Shown here in pieces: positions 42,138 to 52,485 of a DNA stretch of 63,029 nucleotides (positions within the stretch are counted from its first letter, which is position 1; each line of letters opens with the position of its first letter). Under the pieces are notes generated by a model. That model was not told the DNA's origin, searched no databases, and saw only the letters and a program-made list of their open reading frames with translations. The translations under genes were made by a program, and so were the position numbers. The DNA is from Hortaea werneckii (Eukaryota; Ascomycota; Dothideomycetes; Mycosphaerellales; Teratosphaeriaceae): positions 1 through 63,029 of the forward strand of contig JBAOKB010000006.1 in assembly GCA_037044905.1 (NCBI GenBank), in the 5' to 3' direction.

Positions 42138-43465
42138 ATGAGCGCCACCAAACGACGTGACTCGCTTCAAAGCGAGCTTATCGACATTGATCAGTCGGCA
42201 GCAGTCATTAGCGACCAACCGGACAAGATACATGAGGAATATCGCTATCTTCGGAAGCACTGTCCCATCATACACACGAACCAGTATGGGGGGTACTGGC
42301 TTCTGACCCGCTACGAAGACGTCAAACAAGCTGCCATGGATTCGGAGACATTCATATCCAGTGTCAAAGCAGTCGTTCCAAGCGATCCAAGGGGCTTGCG
42401 TAGACCGCCATTGAACTTTGACGCACCCGCCCATACGCCTTTCCGTAAGGCCCTCGAGCGTACGGTGAAACCGGCTCGACTTCGTCGTCTAAAAGATCCC
42501 CTTTCGAAACATGCCGAAGCTGCACTGGCTCCATTGCTTTCACGAGGGCATGGCGACATCAGTGCCGAATTTGCTGCCAATTTCGTTGCCAGAATGGAGG
42601 CGGAATGGCTCAACTTGGATCCGGGTATTGCATCTGAGCTCGCCGTGACGGCAGCTCGCTGGCTCAACGCATGGAGGATGCAGGACAAGGAAGTCGTCAC
42701 TGTGAACTCGCAAAAGATGTACCAAATTGCCCGAGACTTACTCGAAGATCGCAAAGTCAACCATCGTGACCCTGAAGACGACCCAGCCTCTTCATTATTG
42801 TTAGAGCGTGATGCACAGGGCTGTCCGCTTAAAGATGAAGAATTGGTGTAAGTGAAGTTACGCTTCCTAGTTTCTGGTATTTTTGCTGACCGTTTCCAGT
42901 GGTTGTCTTCGACAATCGCTAGTTGTCGGAGTAGTAGCACCGCCTATCCTGGTCGGCTCTATTTGTAACCATTTGGCTAAAGATAAAGAGCTTCGAACAA
43001 AGCTCAGAGAAGATGAGACCCTAATTCCTGCCGCTTTGGAAGAGTTCATCCGCTTGTACAGCCCATATCGAGGTTTTGCGAGGACAACGTCTAGAGAAGT
43101 CAACATCCATGGCGAGACTGTACGACCGAAAGAGCCCATCACTCTGTGTTATACAGCCGCCAACCGCGATCCTGAGATCTTCGATCAACCGGACGAATTC
43201 ATCTTAGGGAGGCCGAACATAGCAAAGCATTTGGGATTCGGGCGAGGCAGGCACCAATGTGCTGGGATGCCTCTGGCAAGACTGTACGTTTCGTATCAAG
43301 AATTTCACGCATGATTCCTAGCGCTGACCGAGAGATAGGAGTCTTGATATCATGATTCGTTCGATTTTGAAGCATACCAAGAGCTTCGAAGTAGCGGGTG
43401 AGTTGGAGTACTCACGCATGCCCGAGATGGGCGTCATAAGCTGCCCGCTTGCCTTTGAGCTGTAG
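42138..43465 (+). CDS. Soluble, bacterial-type cytochrome P450
   Basis: Heme-thiolate oxidase without a membrane anchor. Three exons: 42138-42847, 42900-43283 and 43339-43465, with introns of 52 and 55 nt; 406 residues, the size of bacterial P450s. Visible are the helix C region (FDAPAHTPFRKALERTVKPA), the ExxR helix K (EEFIRLYSP), TAANRDPEIFDQPDEFILGR and the heme loop FGRGRHQCAGMPLARL with the axial cysteine. Helix I reads GVVAPPILVGS, so the usual acid-Thr pair is absent. An ATG at 42018 would add 40 residues of unknown character. Such enzymes need a ferredoxin-type or fused reductase, and none lies nearby. Neighbours are an organic-anion permease and a C2H2 regulator. Origin by old transfer from bacteria is plausible, but it has fungal introns. 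Confidence 0.88.
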
Positions 43466-43720
43466 TCCATGCCCCTACGGCGCTATTCGAGTGGAACTCA
43501 GCAGTAGATGTGGGTCTTCCGGTTATTTGCTACATGCATAGGCTCCTCGTGATCCTTCCCGGCATGGGGTAATGCGGGGAAGGTTAGTGACAGCAAGCAG
43601 TGTGGTGCAGTATATATCACCCCTGCGTCTCCACTTGTGGGGACTTCAAGCTGTGGGAAAGGTGGGAAAAGTCGCCTGGCTGAACATTGACAGCAAACAT
43701 TGTGCTGTAGATGCGATAGG

Positions 43721-46197
43721 ATGATGCCAGCGCATGATAAGCATGGATCGGTCGCAATTCCCTTCGTATGCAGCTTTTGTAACAGGCAATTCACCAAAAA
43801 GGAGCATCTCAAGGTAGAGTACCATGTCAGTCTTGACCAGACTAGCTTTCAACTGATGGAGAAACCAGAGACATGAAAGAGCTCGTATGTTCCCAGAGAT
43901 GCAAGTTAGCACTTATTTGCTGACTTCGGTTAATTGCAGACACGGGTTCGAAGCCTTTCAAATGTGGACTGTGTGGTAGAGCTTTTTCGCGTGGAGACGT
44001 GCTGAGCCGTCATGTCAAAGGCCACGGCAAAGTCTCAATAGCTTACCAAGAGCCTTCAGTTCAGAACAATGAGCCCATGCAGGAGCTGCATGGTCAATCC
44101 CACGAACGTAATGACCAGCAGGACGGACATGACATTACTTCCTATGAACCCACCGGAGACGATCCACAAGCCAGGCAAGTTGACTTTGAACGGTGGGATA
44201 GACTTTCTTCGATCTCTTTTGGCCAACAGGTCTCGATCGCTGAGAGTACTTCCTCTCTGCTATGGCCCGACTCAGAGGATCTTTTCCAGAGCCTGACAAG
44301 TAATGACGGTGACCCATGGGACAACACTATGTCTGGACAGTCTGCAGTGCCTTTCCTCGATGCGGCTCAAGCACAGGCTCTCCCTGCTCCGTCAGAGGAC
44401 GCTGCCATTACAGACGATGGGCAACGTGCTGTGCAGACCACTAATGGGCTCCTAACTAACACCGTAGGTTATTGTATGCCAACATCCGCGTGTTAGTATT
44501 TCGCGACTGACATGTCATCTAGATTATGCAAGTGACTTCACCTCGAGCGTTGTACACTTTAACCCCTAAATTTCTTGACAACAGTCTTCATGCCTTCTTT
44601 GCTAAGTTCAACCCGATCCTTCCGGTGGTACATCGGCCAACTTTCGTCTATCGGCAATGCTCAGCGCCGTTACTGCTTAACGCCATAGCTCTTGGATCCC
44701 TTTTCCTGGGGACGGATGAAGCAACAGCTACCGTACGTTGATCTTAAGACTGCGTAAGGTCTCGAGTGTGCTTACCTCCTTTAGGGCGAACGCTTATGGA
44801 GACTGGCGCATACTGCGATTGCCACTTCATGGCATGACATGATCGGTCAACGAAGAGAGCATGATATATTCAGCGGCCTAGAGCTGTTAGTCGCTGCTCT
44901 GCTAAGCCAAGTCTACGCAGCGTTTTCCAAGGCAAGCATATAATAGCGGATCCTAGTAAGACATGATGGCTGATCAATCTCCCTTCAGAATCATACTTTA
45001 CGTATGACAAGCCAAACTTTCTATGGCTTGAGCATGCACTGGGCTCAGTACTGCGGTATGTATGACATAGGCCAGGTTCAAGAACCTCGCATCCCTCAAT
45101 CCGACGAACCAACAGAGGCCAAAGCCCATGCTTGGAAATGTTGGGTTGCAAAAGAAACCCAGATCAGGGTTCTCCTAGGTCTATGCGTGGTCGACGGAGT
45201 GGTGTCACAATTCAGTGGCAACATGGTAAATACCTGCGCAGCTACAAAACGATTGCCTTTGGCATCCAAAGAGGAAGCTTTCTCGGCGGAACACGCGGAT
45301 GCATGGATACTTGTCATGACCAGGCAAAGTAATTGCACCCATGCGCCCGATCATAGTTCGATACAAGAGCTATATCGCGGCATAACTTCAGATCCGCCCT
45401 GCTCAACTCACCTTGAACAAGTCTCCGGACTGCTCAACATCACCATGCTTCTAGAAGCAATAGCGGCATCGGCTACAGTTTCAAGCAAAACCCAGAAAAG
45501 TCGTGGCGATACGCAGCCCGACCGGGATGTCTATAGAGCACTGGATACCATTCGTCATCTGCTCTTGCATAGCACAAGCTTAACTGCAGCAGAAAGAACA
45601 ATTGGCTTAATACGTTGGCACGCCATTTGTATGGACCTGATTGTGAATACGGCAGACGGCGCACGAAAAATGTGCTTCCACTACAGCATCCCGCAACATA
45701 TATTCGGAGGTCAGCAGCGACAGGAGCCAAAGCGAGCGAACCCAGAAGCATGGGCTTCAGGACGACCAGCACGAACATGTCTGCTACATGCTCTCGAGAT
45801 CCATAGGCTCGCAGCAGAGGTACCTCTCGGGATGATTCACAACACGTGCCTTCCAGGAGCACTCTTCACGGCTGCTACCACTTTTGCCTCCTTTGCTTTA
45901 CCAGGACTGACCAAGATTTCCACGCCACCGCTTATCGAATGGAGAGTAGTGCTACATCACCAAGAACTTGACGCACATCTCACCAGCACGTTTGAGATGG
46001 CAAGATCTGACAAGACAGAAGATACTACTCGGTTCCTTCGAAACAGCGGCGGCATTCCATTCGACCGATGGGTCGCTCGAAACCTGCTATACGAATTGAG
46101 CTCGATCAGGAACCTTCTCCATAGCGTTTCGCAGTCTTGGGGTGTTACGGAAGAGATGGAGCAAGTAGTCCTGTCTTGGGAAGGACACTGCGTTTAG
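43721..46197 (+). CDS. C2H2 zinc-finger transcription factor with fungal transcription-factor domain
   Basis: Probable nuclear regulator of the adjacent P450 and permease. Six exons: 43721-43813, 43869-43884 (16 nt), 43940-44463, 44523-44732, 44785-44931 and 44989-46197; 732 residues. Two C2H2 fingers lie near the N-terminus: CSFCNRQFTKKEHLKRHERAH, completed across two introns, and CGLCGRAFSRGDVLSRHVKGH. An acidic Asp/Gln/Ser-rich middle follows, then the fungal-specific domain with LHAFFAKFNPILPVVHRPTF, GERLWRLAHTAIATSWHDM and FYGLSMHWAQYCGMYDIGQ. The last but one intron has a GC donor (AAG|GCAAGC). The start is ATG 43721 or 43724. The next gene downstream is a kinase on the other strand. 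Confidence 0.85.
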
Positions 46198-46922
46198 AAA
46201 CAGTCTGGTGGCAATCATTTAGCAGTAATGCTTTGAGTGGTGGGGTAGGTCTGTGACAAATGTGTCCTCCAACCCACCATCTGCCGGTCCAGGGTCTTAT
46301 CTCGAAATGGCGCCTTCTCGCCATCTTGAACAGATCTTGCCATTGAAGACTCTGGAAGTTCTCACTCCAGTCGGCCGGGAGGGCAAATTTAGCGCTGGGC
46401 TCTGTCATCTATGTCCCGAGATCTGAATTCCTTGGTGCGCACTTAGCTCTTCGCCATCTGCGGAACTATCTGTTGCAAGTGCAATTTGGGACTTTAGGGC
46501 TAATCATTTGCCGCTGCGTTTTCGCTCCTAGGAATTGCTCCGGTAAAAAAAAAAAGCAAGAAAAAAATAAAAACAAAAAACAATCAGCAGCAGGTATTCT
46601 CATCTGGTCACCCACGATAATACTAATCTGCCGGTTTGCAGCTTAAGTACAGGAGAGCGGACGGGATCCTCTGTTCTCTGCAACCTATGGCCGATTGTGC
46701 CAAGTGGAGATTGAAAAGCACATATGACCGCTGAAATTGATTAGATCATTCGGGCCACCTCGAATTGGACTGCTGGCTGCCGCGTCCTCTTGTGGCTAAG
46801 GTACCTAGGGAGCGTTATAATTTCGGACTAGCAGCAGGCGTCTCGTTGATGGAATCTGGGACATCCTTCCATGGATTTCTGGCTACGACTGTGCGTCCGT
46901 GTAGCTAGCGCTCCACAGTGGC
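46198..46922. other. Convergent intergenic region with A-rich tract
   Basis: About 725 bases between the regulator and the kinase-like gene, with A-rich sequence at 46544-46580. No gene recognised. Confidence 0.5.
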
Positions 46923-47663
46923 CTAGTCATTTCGAGCAATTTTTGTAGCTGAGTCGAACTCACCCTTCCATGATGATAAGATAATACGTCCTAATGTGAG
47001 ATCCGACACCGATGGAAACTCTCCTCGCGCAAAACGCTGAGTGATGGCCTCGTCGTTTTCGTCCGAAAAGGGGAGGCTGCCGCATTCAATCTCATAAAGT
47101 GCCGATGCTAACGCGAACAGATCCGAGCGGATTGAGTTATCTTCGCAATAATCTCGAGGCATAAAATGGCCTGGATCTTCGACTCCAAGAGCTTTCTGAC
47201 CAGGTAGACCTAGGGCAGCGCATTCGTCGTGGCCCGATGAATTGAAATCGCTAAGTCGGGCGTTCATCTGAGAATCCAGTAACCATTGGCTGAGTCTGAT
47301 ATCTGAATGTCGGACACCTTTGCTGTGGATGAATTGAACACCTTCAATCATTTGTCTTGCCCATTTCATCAACTGCGTTGGGCCATGGACTTCAACATAG
47401 TCCTTGAAGTTACCATTGCTGTAGAATTCTAGCATGATCATATCATTGGTTGGACTAATATAGAGGTACTTTGCGATTCGGTCATGTGTCTCAAGAATTC
47501 TGTAGACGTTGGCTTCCGTTTTAGTAGCTCTTGCGTTCTCCTGTGTTATTTCGGCTTCCTTGTCGATACGGGGGACTTTGATGACCACCTGGCCGAATTG
47601 ATATGTAGAAGAGCAGGACCCGAACACCAACAGAGTCGGCTCGACGTCTCCAAAAAGGCTCAT
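46923..47663 (-). CDS. Degenerate protein kinase-like protein
   Basis: Single exon, 246 residues, ATG at 47663; six codons upstream the frame begins only with GTG. It is a minimal protein kinase fold: the Gly-rich loop is reduced to GSCSST, the ATP lysine is K29 in VVIKVPR, the helix C glutamate is E50, the catalytic loop is HSDIRLSQ (D121 kept, Arg of HRD replaced by Ser, loop Asn replaced by Gln), and the magnesium loop is DFN instead of DFG. The C-lobe is short and ends soon after a SDLFALASALYEIECGSLPF helix F region. Such small, divergent kinases are abundant in accessory parts of Dothideomycete and Eurotiomycete genomes. Activity is doubtful; a pseudokinase role is possible. Confidence 0.75.
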   Translation of the reverse strand: MSLFGDVEPTLLVFGSCSSTYQFGQVVIKVPRIDKEAEITQENARATKTEANVYRILETHDRIAKYLYISPTNDMIMLEFYSNGNFKDYVEVHGPTQLMKWARQMIEGVQFIHSKGVRHSDIRLSQWLLDSQMNARLSDFNSSGHDECAALGLPGQKALGVEDPGHFMPRDYCEDNSIRSDLFALASALYEIECGSLPFSDENDEAITQRFARGEFPSVSDLTLGRIILSSWKGEFDSATKIARND

Positions 47664-48477
47664 GTTTGGTGAGCAGTCCACTTTAGGTTATTCACTTTCG
47701 CGTGCTGGGCAGAAATATCCATTCATTCATTACATTTTTGCTGCTGCTGGGCGCTTTTTGCAGTCAAACTTCCCACAAGCCACGTCGCGGGCCGCCTAGG
47801 TATACCTTAGTCCAGACCGAATTGTTGGGGGCCGGTGATCTAAGAGCGAGTGCGTCTCACTGGCAGGTATGTTCCTGCGAACGTCTAACCAGAAATCACT
47901 GATGTGAGGCCACCGATGGAGGTGGTGCGGCTCATTCCGTGTGGAATGCACGGCTCGGCAATTCGTCACGTCACCACATGCAAGGCTACAAGCGTCCCAT
48001 AGCTTAAGCTTACCTCCGCGATCGGCCACTGGGACTCTCGGACCTCAGCAGCTTCACCGGATGACTTTGGATGAAAGCAAACATGCCGCAGCAGCAGCAG
48101 GTCGCCGCCGCAGGAGGGCAGCTAATCGCATCACGTCCATGTCCAGAAGCGACCCGTAGCCCATTGCGAGCGCTGTACCGCACGATATCCGTGTGACTTG
48201 GCGCTGCAGTGTCGCTTGAGCAGCTTAGCACCTTCCTGAAAGAGTCGCCGACGTTCGACGACGGGAGCTGTTGGTGGTGGTCCGGGTGCCTTCACCATCG
48301 AGCCGGCTCGAGGGCTAGTGACGGGAGAGGAAGTTGCGCAAGAAGCCGGAGAAGCCTAGGGTCAGCGGGCTGGATAAGCAGGTAGATGCCGTATCATTCC
48401 TGCCTCGTCCTCACATCCTCTCCAACCCTGTGCAAGAAGACCTGAGGTACACACCTGGACCTTTACCATCAGACACC
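47664..48477. other. Divergent intergenic region
   Basis: About 810 bases between the kinase-like gene and the F-box gene; includes both 5' flanks. The F-box frame is open to 48334 upstream of its ATG but without conserved content. Nothing else seen. Confidence 0.5.
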
Positions 48478-50453
48478 ATGACCGAAATCAAAGAACAAGT
48501 CAACCAGCCTCCTCTCCTAGCCCTTCCTGCCGAGCTCCTTCTACATATCTTCTCATATCTCTCGCCTCTCGACCTAGGCAGCGCTGCACAGACATGTCAC
48601 GGCCTCCTCTGTCACGCATACGACGATGCCCTTTGGCAGCCCCTTGTCAGCTCCAATCTTCACCAGCCTCTAAGCAGTCCCGCGCCATGCCACACTTTCC
48701 GAGACCTATACCTCTCCCACCACCCACACTGGTTCCTCCCGCGCTACCGTGTCTGGTTCGCCGACAGCCAGCCGAGCGGCAAGCTTCTAATTGCTCGCTA
48801 CAACTCTGCAAAGGGAAGCATCGAGGCGCATGCTGTTGTTGCCCAACGCGGTCACCACACCCTCGACTTCTGGGAGAAAGACCGAGAAGTGATCATCCAC
48901 TCCTTCAACCCGCACGTCTCCTTGTCCCTCCATCAGCCAGTGCTGAAGCTTGACGTTGATAGCCCACGTACGAGCGACCAGCCCCAGAACAATCCTTCCG
49001 ACCGCGGCTACGCGCCACCCAGTAGATACAACAAGGAAGTCCTGATGGATACGTTCGCAGATGCTGGGCTATACAGCTCCTTCATGCTCTGCCGGAACTT
49101 GCCTAAGGCGGCGATGACTGAGCAAACGCGACTGTGGCCACCGTTGCGATTGCCAGCGAAGAGTAGAACTCGTAACGACTCCGGGTCCGGCTTCCTATCC
49201 TCCGGCCACCGTCCTTCGAGACTGAGTGAAGTCAGCCAGCATAATTTCCGCTTAAGAAAGTGGGTGGAGTACACTGGCCGTCGCACCACACCCACCCTAT
49301 TGCCATTCAATTCGCCAAACGGTCTCTCAGCAGCTCTTGGCTTAAATAACGGCCCTTCTGCGACACCAGGCTCTCCTCAGGCTTTCTTTGCGGCTGGCTT
49401 ACCAAGCACTGAACGCGGCGGTCTGAGTATTCGAATGCCGGAAGACATCACTACCTACGCAACTCTACCTCCCGAGAGCTACATGCCGAGGCCGGGCAAG
49501 GAATGGCAAGGTATTTGGTGTGGTGATTACTCCGGTCATGGTTGCGAGTTCCTTCTCATCACGCAGCCTGATGAGAAAGATACTCGTCCGCTGCCGGAGG
49601 GGATGGATTGGTTACGGGGATGGTTTGGAGAGGCAGCAGAAACTGGGAGGCAACGGCGCGAGAGTGGAGGCAGCGACGAAGGAAGCGAAGGTAGTTGGGT
49701 GAGCGCCAGAGAGTCACCGAGCCAGGAGGAAGGGGAAGGAGCGAATCATTCTTCGCGCCCGACGGAAAGGAGGTTGAGGAACGAGGACCCGAGAGATGTT
49801 GCAGCCCGACAGATTGCTGCGCTCGCTCACCAGGCTGAGGCCGAAGCGACTGCGGAGGAAAGAGCCGCTGCTCTCCTGTTTGCCGAAGGCCTTCTGCAGC
49901 CCCATGAAGTATTGGATGGATTTACTGGAGGAGAAGCGTCTCAATCTGCTTCCTCTTCTTACGCTGCTCAGGCTGAGCCGTCCTCCTCCTGGGCTAGCGA
50001 AGCACCGGCAGACGAGTTTACTGACTACAACGATGCGCCTTCTGGGCGGCTGGAAGCTATCAAACTAACGGGCGACCCTAACATCCCCCGCTGCGAGTAC
50101 ACCTTCATCGCCCCCGACATTGGACATAAAGGCTTCGTGCGCGTCTGTGATGAGGAGATGTTCAAGGGCGCAAGGGTGGTAAGGAGTGCCGGACACATTG
50201 CAGGTCGGGGTTTCATATCAGGTAAGTCGTAGCCCAAAACTTTTATACACCTAACCCGACAAGGGCTCATGAGAGCGGACTTGCTAACCGGTCCGTCGAA
50301 TCTACAGATCAATACACGCCTTCACAGTTGATCATGGTGAGCCATGATCGCCTGGCCCAATTTTGGGAGGGCTTCGGGCATATTAGCTTCTATCAGCGGG
50401 TGGATTTGGATGCGTTAATGAAATGTGGCATGGATAATACGGCATCATCTTGA
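48478..50453 (+). CDS. F-box protein with FBXO31-like substrate domain
   Basis: Two exons, 48478-50221 and 50308-50453, with an 86-nt GTAAGT..CAG intron; 629 residues. The F-box is at about residues 12-52 (LLALPAELLLHIFSYLSPLD, then TCHGLLCHAYDDALW). A conserved region follows: HPHWFLPRYRVWFADSQPSG, YNSAKGSIEAHAVV and, later, GIWCGDYSGHGCEFLLITQ and CEYTFIAPDIGH. These resemble the beta-barrel domain of FBXO31-type SCF adaptors. A Glu/Ser/Ala-rich insertion (about 395-520) sits between the halves. Expected role is substrate recognition for ubiquitination; the target is unknown. The frame stays open for 144 bases upstream, but the ATG at 48478 fits the position of the F-box. Confidence 0.8.
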
Positions 50454-50701
50454 GATGAATGATGATCTGTCTGCCTAGGTAGATATCTCGTAAAGTCTGC
50501 TACTGTATGTGATCGATCTGCAGATCAGGCCATCTATTGCTTGGTTTCTGGGCACTCATGGCGAAATGCACCTTCCACATTAGGCAAGTGCGGGGTCCGA
50601 GGTAAATACCAGGTAGGCGACCTGATGCCGTTGGAGGTTGGCCGGTCTTGCTTCGCATACCATTTTCACAGTAAGGCTGGATTTCTTGCCTGGGCTCGCT
50701 T

Positions 50702-50722
50702 AAAAAAAAAAAAAAAAAAAAA
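50702..50722. repeat. Poly-A tract (A21) just upstream of a gene start
   Basis: Twenty-one A, ending nine bases before the ATG of the ABM-type gene. Poly(dA:dT) in this place usually keeps the promoter free of nucleosomes; here it would lie in the leader. Confidence 0.75.
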
Positions 50723-50731
50723 GTAACGACT

Positions 50732-51689
50732 ATGGGACAAGACGGCATCGCGCTGTTCTGCACGCTGCACCCGGCTTCCTCAGAAAAGGCTGAACGTGTA
50801 TGTAATATGCATTTAAACAGAATATCATAACTCGCCACACTACACTACCTCGCACCGCTAATCACTTAGCAACAGTGCATCGATCTCCTCCGCACATCTG
50901 CCCGGGAATACTACCGTACACCTCGCGCAAACTGCACGGCTTGGTCGTATTTTACTCCATTGCAGCCAAAAAAGGCCAACTCGACCACTAGCTTTCCAAT
51001 CATCTGTGGACTGGAGATCTATACAACGAAGACTGCGCTGCAATCGCAAGTCGACGACCCGGTGTATTTCCAGCGGTACCATGAAACCGTCAAGCAGGAG
51101 AATCTGTATGCTAAGCTTGAGGAGCTGGTAGCGTGGTATCCTGCTGGTGGGTTTCTAGCCCGGGATTCAAGCACGTATGGAACAGAAGATGGGACATTAG
51201 TTAGTGTTACGCGAATGACTGCGAAGGAGTCGTTTGACGACCTGATTGGAGTTTTGCGGTATGTTGTTATACCACTTTTGGGATAAGCTATTGGTGAAGT
51301 GGACAGATAAAGGCTGATTTGAGGTTCTACAGACCATTTGTTGACTGGGTTACCGCGACTGAACCTGATGTTCTTACTTACGTAATCTTTGGTCGACCCA
51401 AAGCACCAAGGGAGTTGCTACTGATTGTGCGGTATAAAAACCGCAAGGCGCTCAAGGGACATCTGGAGGCGCCCGAGCATACTGATGTTGTGTACGTGTT
51501 CCCGCTGTTGTCTTGCAAGCCTTCTGAGGATGGCGAGGAAGCTGACGCCGTCTCAATAGGGAGAAGTTGAGTAAGGCACTAGAGAGCGACATCACGCAAT
51601 CCACAACGCTGTGGCAAGAGTTGCCTGATAGTTTTGTCAATAATGGGATAGGCGACGGACAGAGCAGAGGGAGAAGTGCAAAATTGTAG
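50732..51689 (+). CDS. Antibiotic-biosynthesis-monooxygenase (ABM) fold protein, two-part
   Basis: Four exons: 50732-50797, 50876-51258, 51333-51491 and 51560-51689, with introns of 78, 74 and 68 nt; 245 residues. The first segment GIALFCTLHPASSEKAERCI, then REYYRTPRANCTAWSYF, and GLEIYTTKTALQSQVDDPVY with FQRYHETVKQENLYAKLEEL, follows the ferredoxin-like dimeric alpha+beta barrel pattern of ABM proteins (beta strand, helix, strand, then a 'sk.al..q..d..f' helix). The second half (LTYVIFGRPKAPRELLLIVR, YKNRKALKGHLEAPEH) looks like a repeat of the same unit. Members are small cofactor-free oxygenases, heme-degrading enzymes or dimeric stress proteins; no active site is clear. All junctions keep frame, which is strong evidence that exon 1 is real. 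Confidence 0.72.
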
Positions 51690-52020
51690 GCTTAATTAAT
51701 GCCTCTTTGAATACCAAAGTAGTCAATTGTGCCTGCTGTGGGAATGGCAGCTTGGAAAGCCTTGTGTAATGAGTGTGAGCACGTTTACGCATTCGCGTAT
51801 AAGGATGAAGAATCGAGGTGCTCACATGCACTGGGTATTATAATTCGTTATCAATAAGAAATACAAGGAATACCATTACTTTCATGATGAACATCATTTG
51901 ACGAAATCCGACCCCCGCGGACCTCCGAAAGAACTTCGAGCTTGAATCTTCCCATCCGTATACCGACTTAGTCAACCATACTCTCTTTGGACTCCACGTG
52001 AGTGGACAGGACAAGGAAAG
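51690..52020. other. Short intergenic region
   Basis: About 330 bases between the ABM-type gene and the membrane orphan. Nothing recognised. Confidence 0.5.
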
Positions 52021-52485
52021 ATGACATTCGCGTCAGTCCTTGGCTTCCTCGTTCTCAATCTATTGTTTATAATCCTAGCCGGAGTCGTTCTGGCGTTTGT
52101 GATGATTGCCAAGAACCCTACAGAAGTGGAGGAAGCGGATTACGACGAATACGACAGCAATAATCGCATTCAACACCTCGAATTTTATATCCAACGCTTC
52201 GTGCAGAAGCCTCATGGCATGTCTCTCACCCAAGTTTTTGCCGTCGCATGCGGTTTCGTGTGGATCATCAACCTCTGGAATATGGTTCTCATAAAGATGG
52301 TCCCGTCCTTCGACATGAGATTCAATGCCATGGACACTTACTTGGCTGCAATGCTGCCGCCTGCTTTTGGATTTCTGGAGGCGACAGTCGTAGTGGGCAT
52401 TACTCGAACGATGTGTTGTTCTGGACCCGATCTGGTCGAAACATTGTTCCATTTACTAGTATTTTGGCGACGTCCGAGAGCATGA
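52021..52485 (+). CDS. Hypothetical small multi-pass membrane protein
   Basis: I do not recognise a family. ATG at 52021, 154 residues, single exon. Hydrophobic segments lie at about residues 3-30 (FASVLGFLVLNLLFIILAGV), 70-95 (FAVACGFVWIINLWNMVLI) and 108-128 (LAAMLPPAFGFLEATVVVGI). A short acidic loop (EVEEADYDEYDSNN) sits after the first and a basic WRRPRA end after the last. This layout suggests three membrane helices. There are no catalytic motifs. Codon use and the clean hydrophobic pattern favour a real gene, but no conserved signature supports it. Confidence 0.55.
   Translation: MTFASVLGFLVLNLLFIILAGVVLAFVMIAKNPTEVEEADYDEYDSNNRIQHLEFYIQRFVQKPHGMSLTQVFAVACGFVWIINLWNMVLIKMVPSFDMRFNAMDTYLAAMLPPAFGFLEATVVVGITRTMCCSGPDLVETLFHLLVFWRRPRA

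Noticed and set aside
5246..50722. Poly-A/T tracts (T15, T23, A19, A21) as retroposon tails
   Set aside because: No target-site duplications, no reverse-transcriptase remnants and no shared sequence next to the tracts; simple poly(dA:dT) is the simpler explanation.
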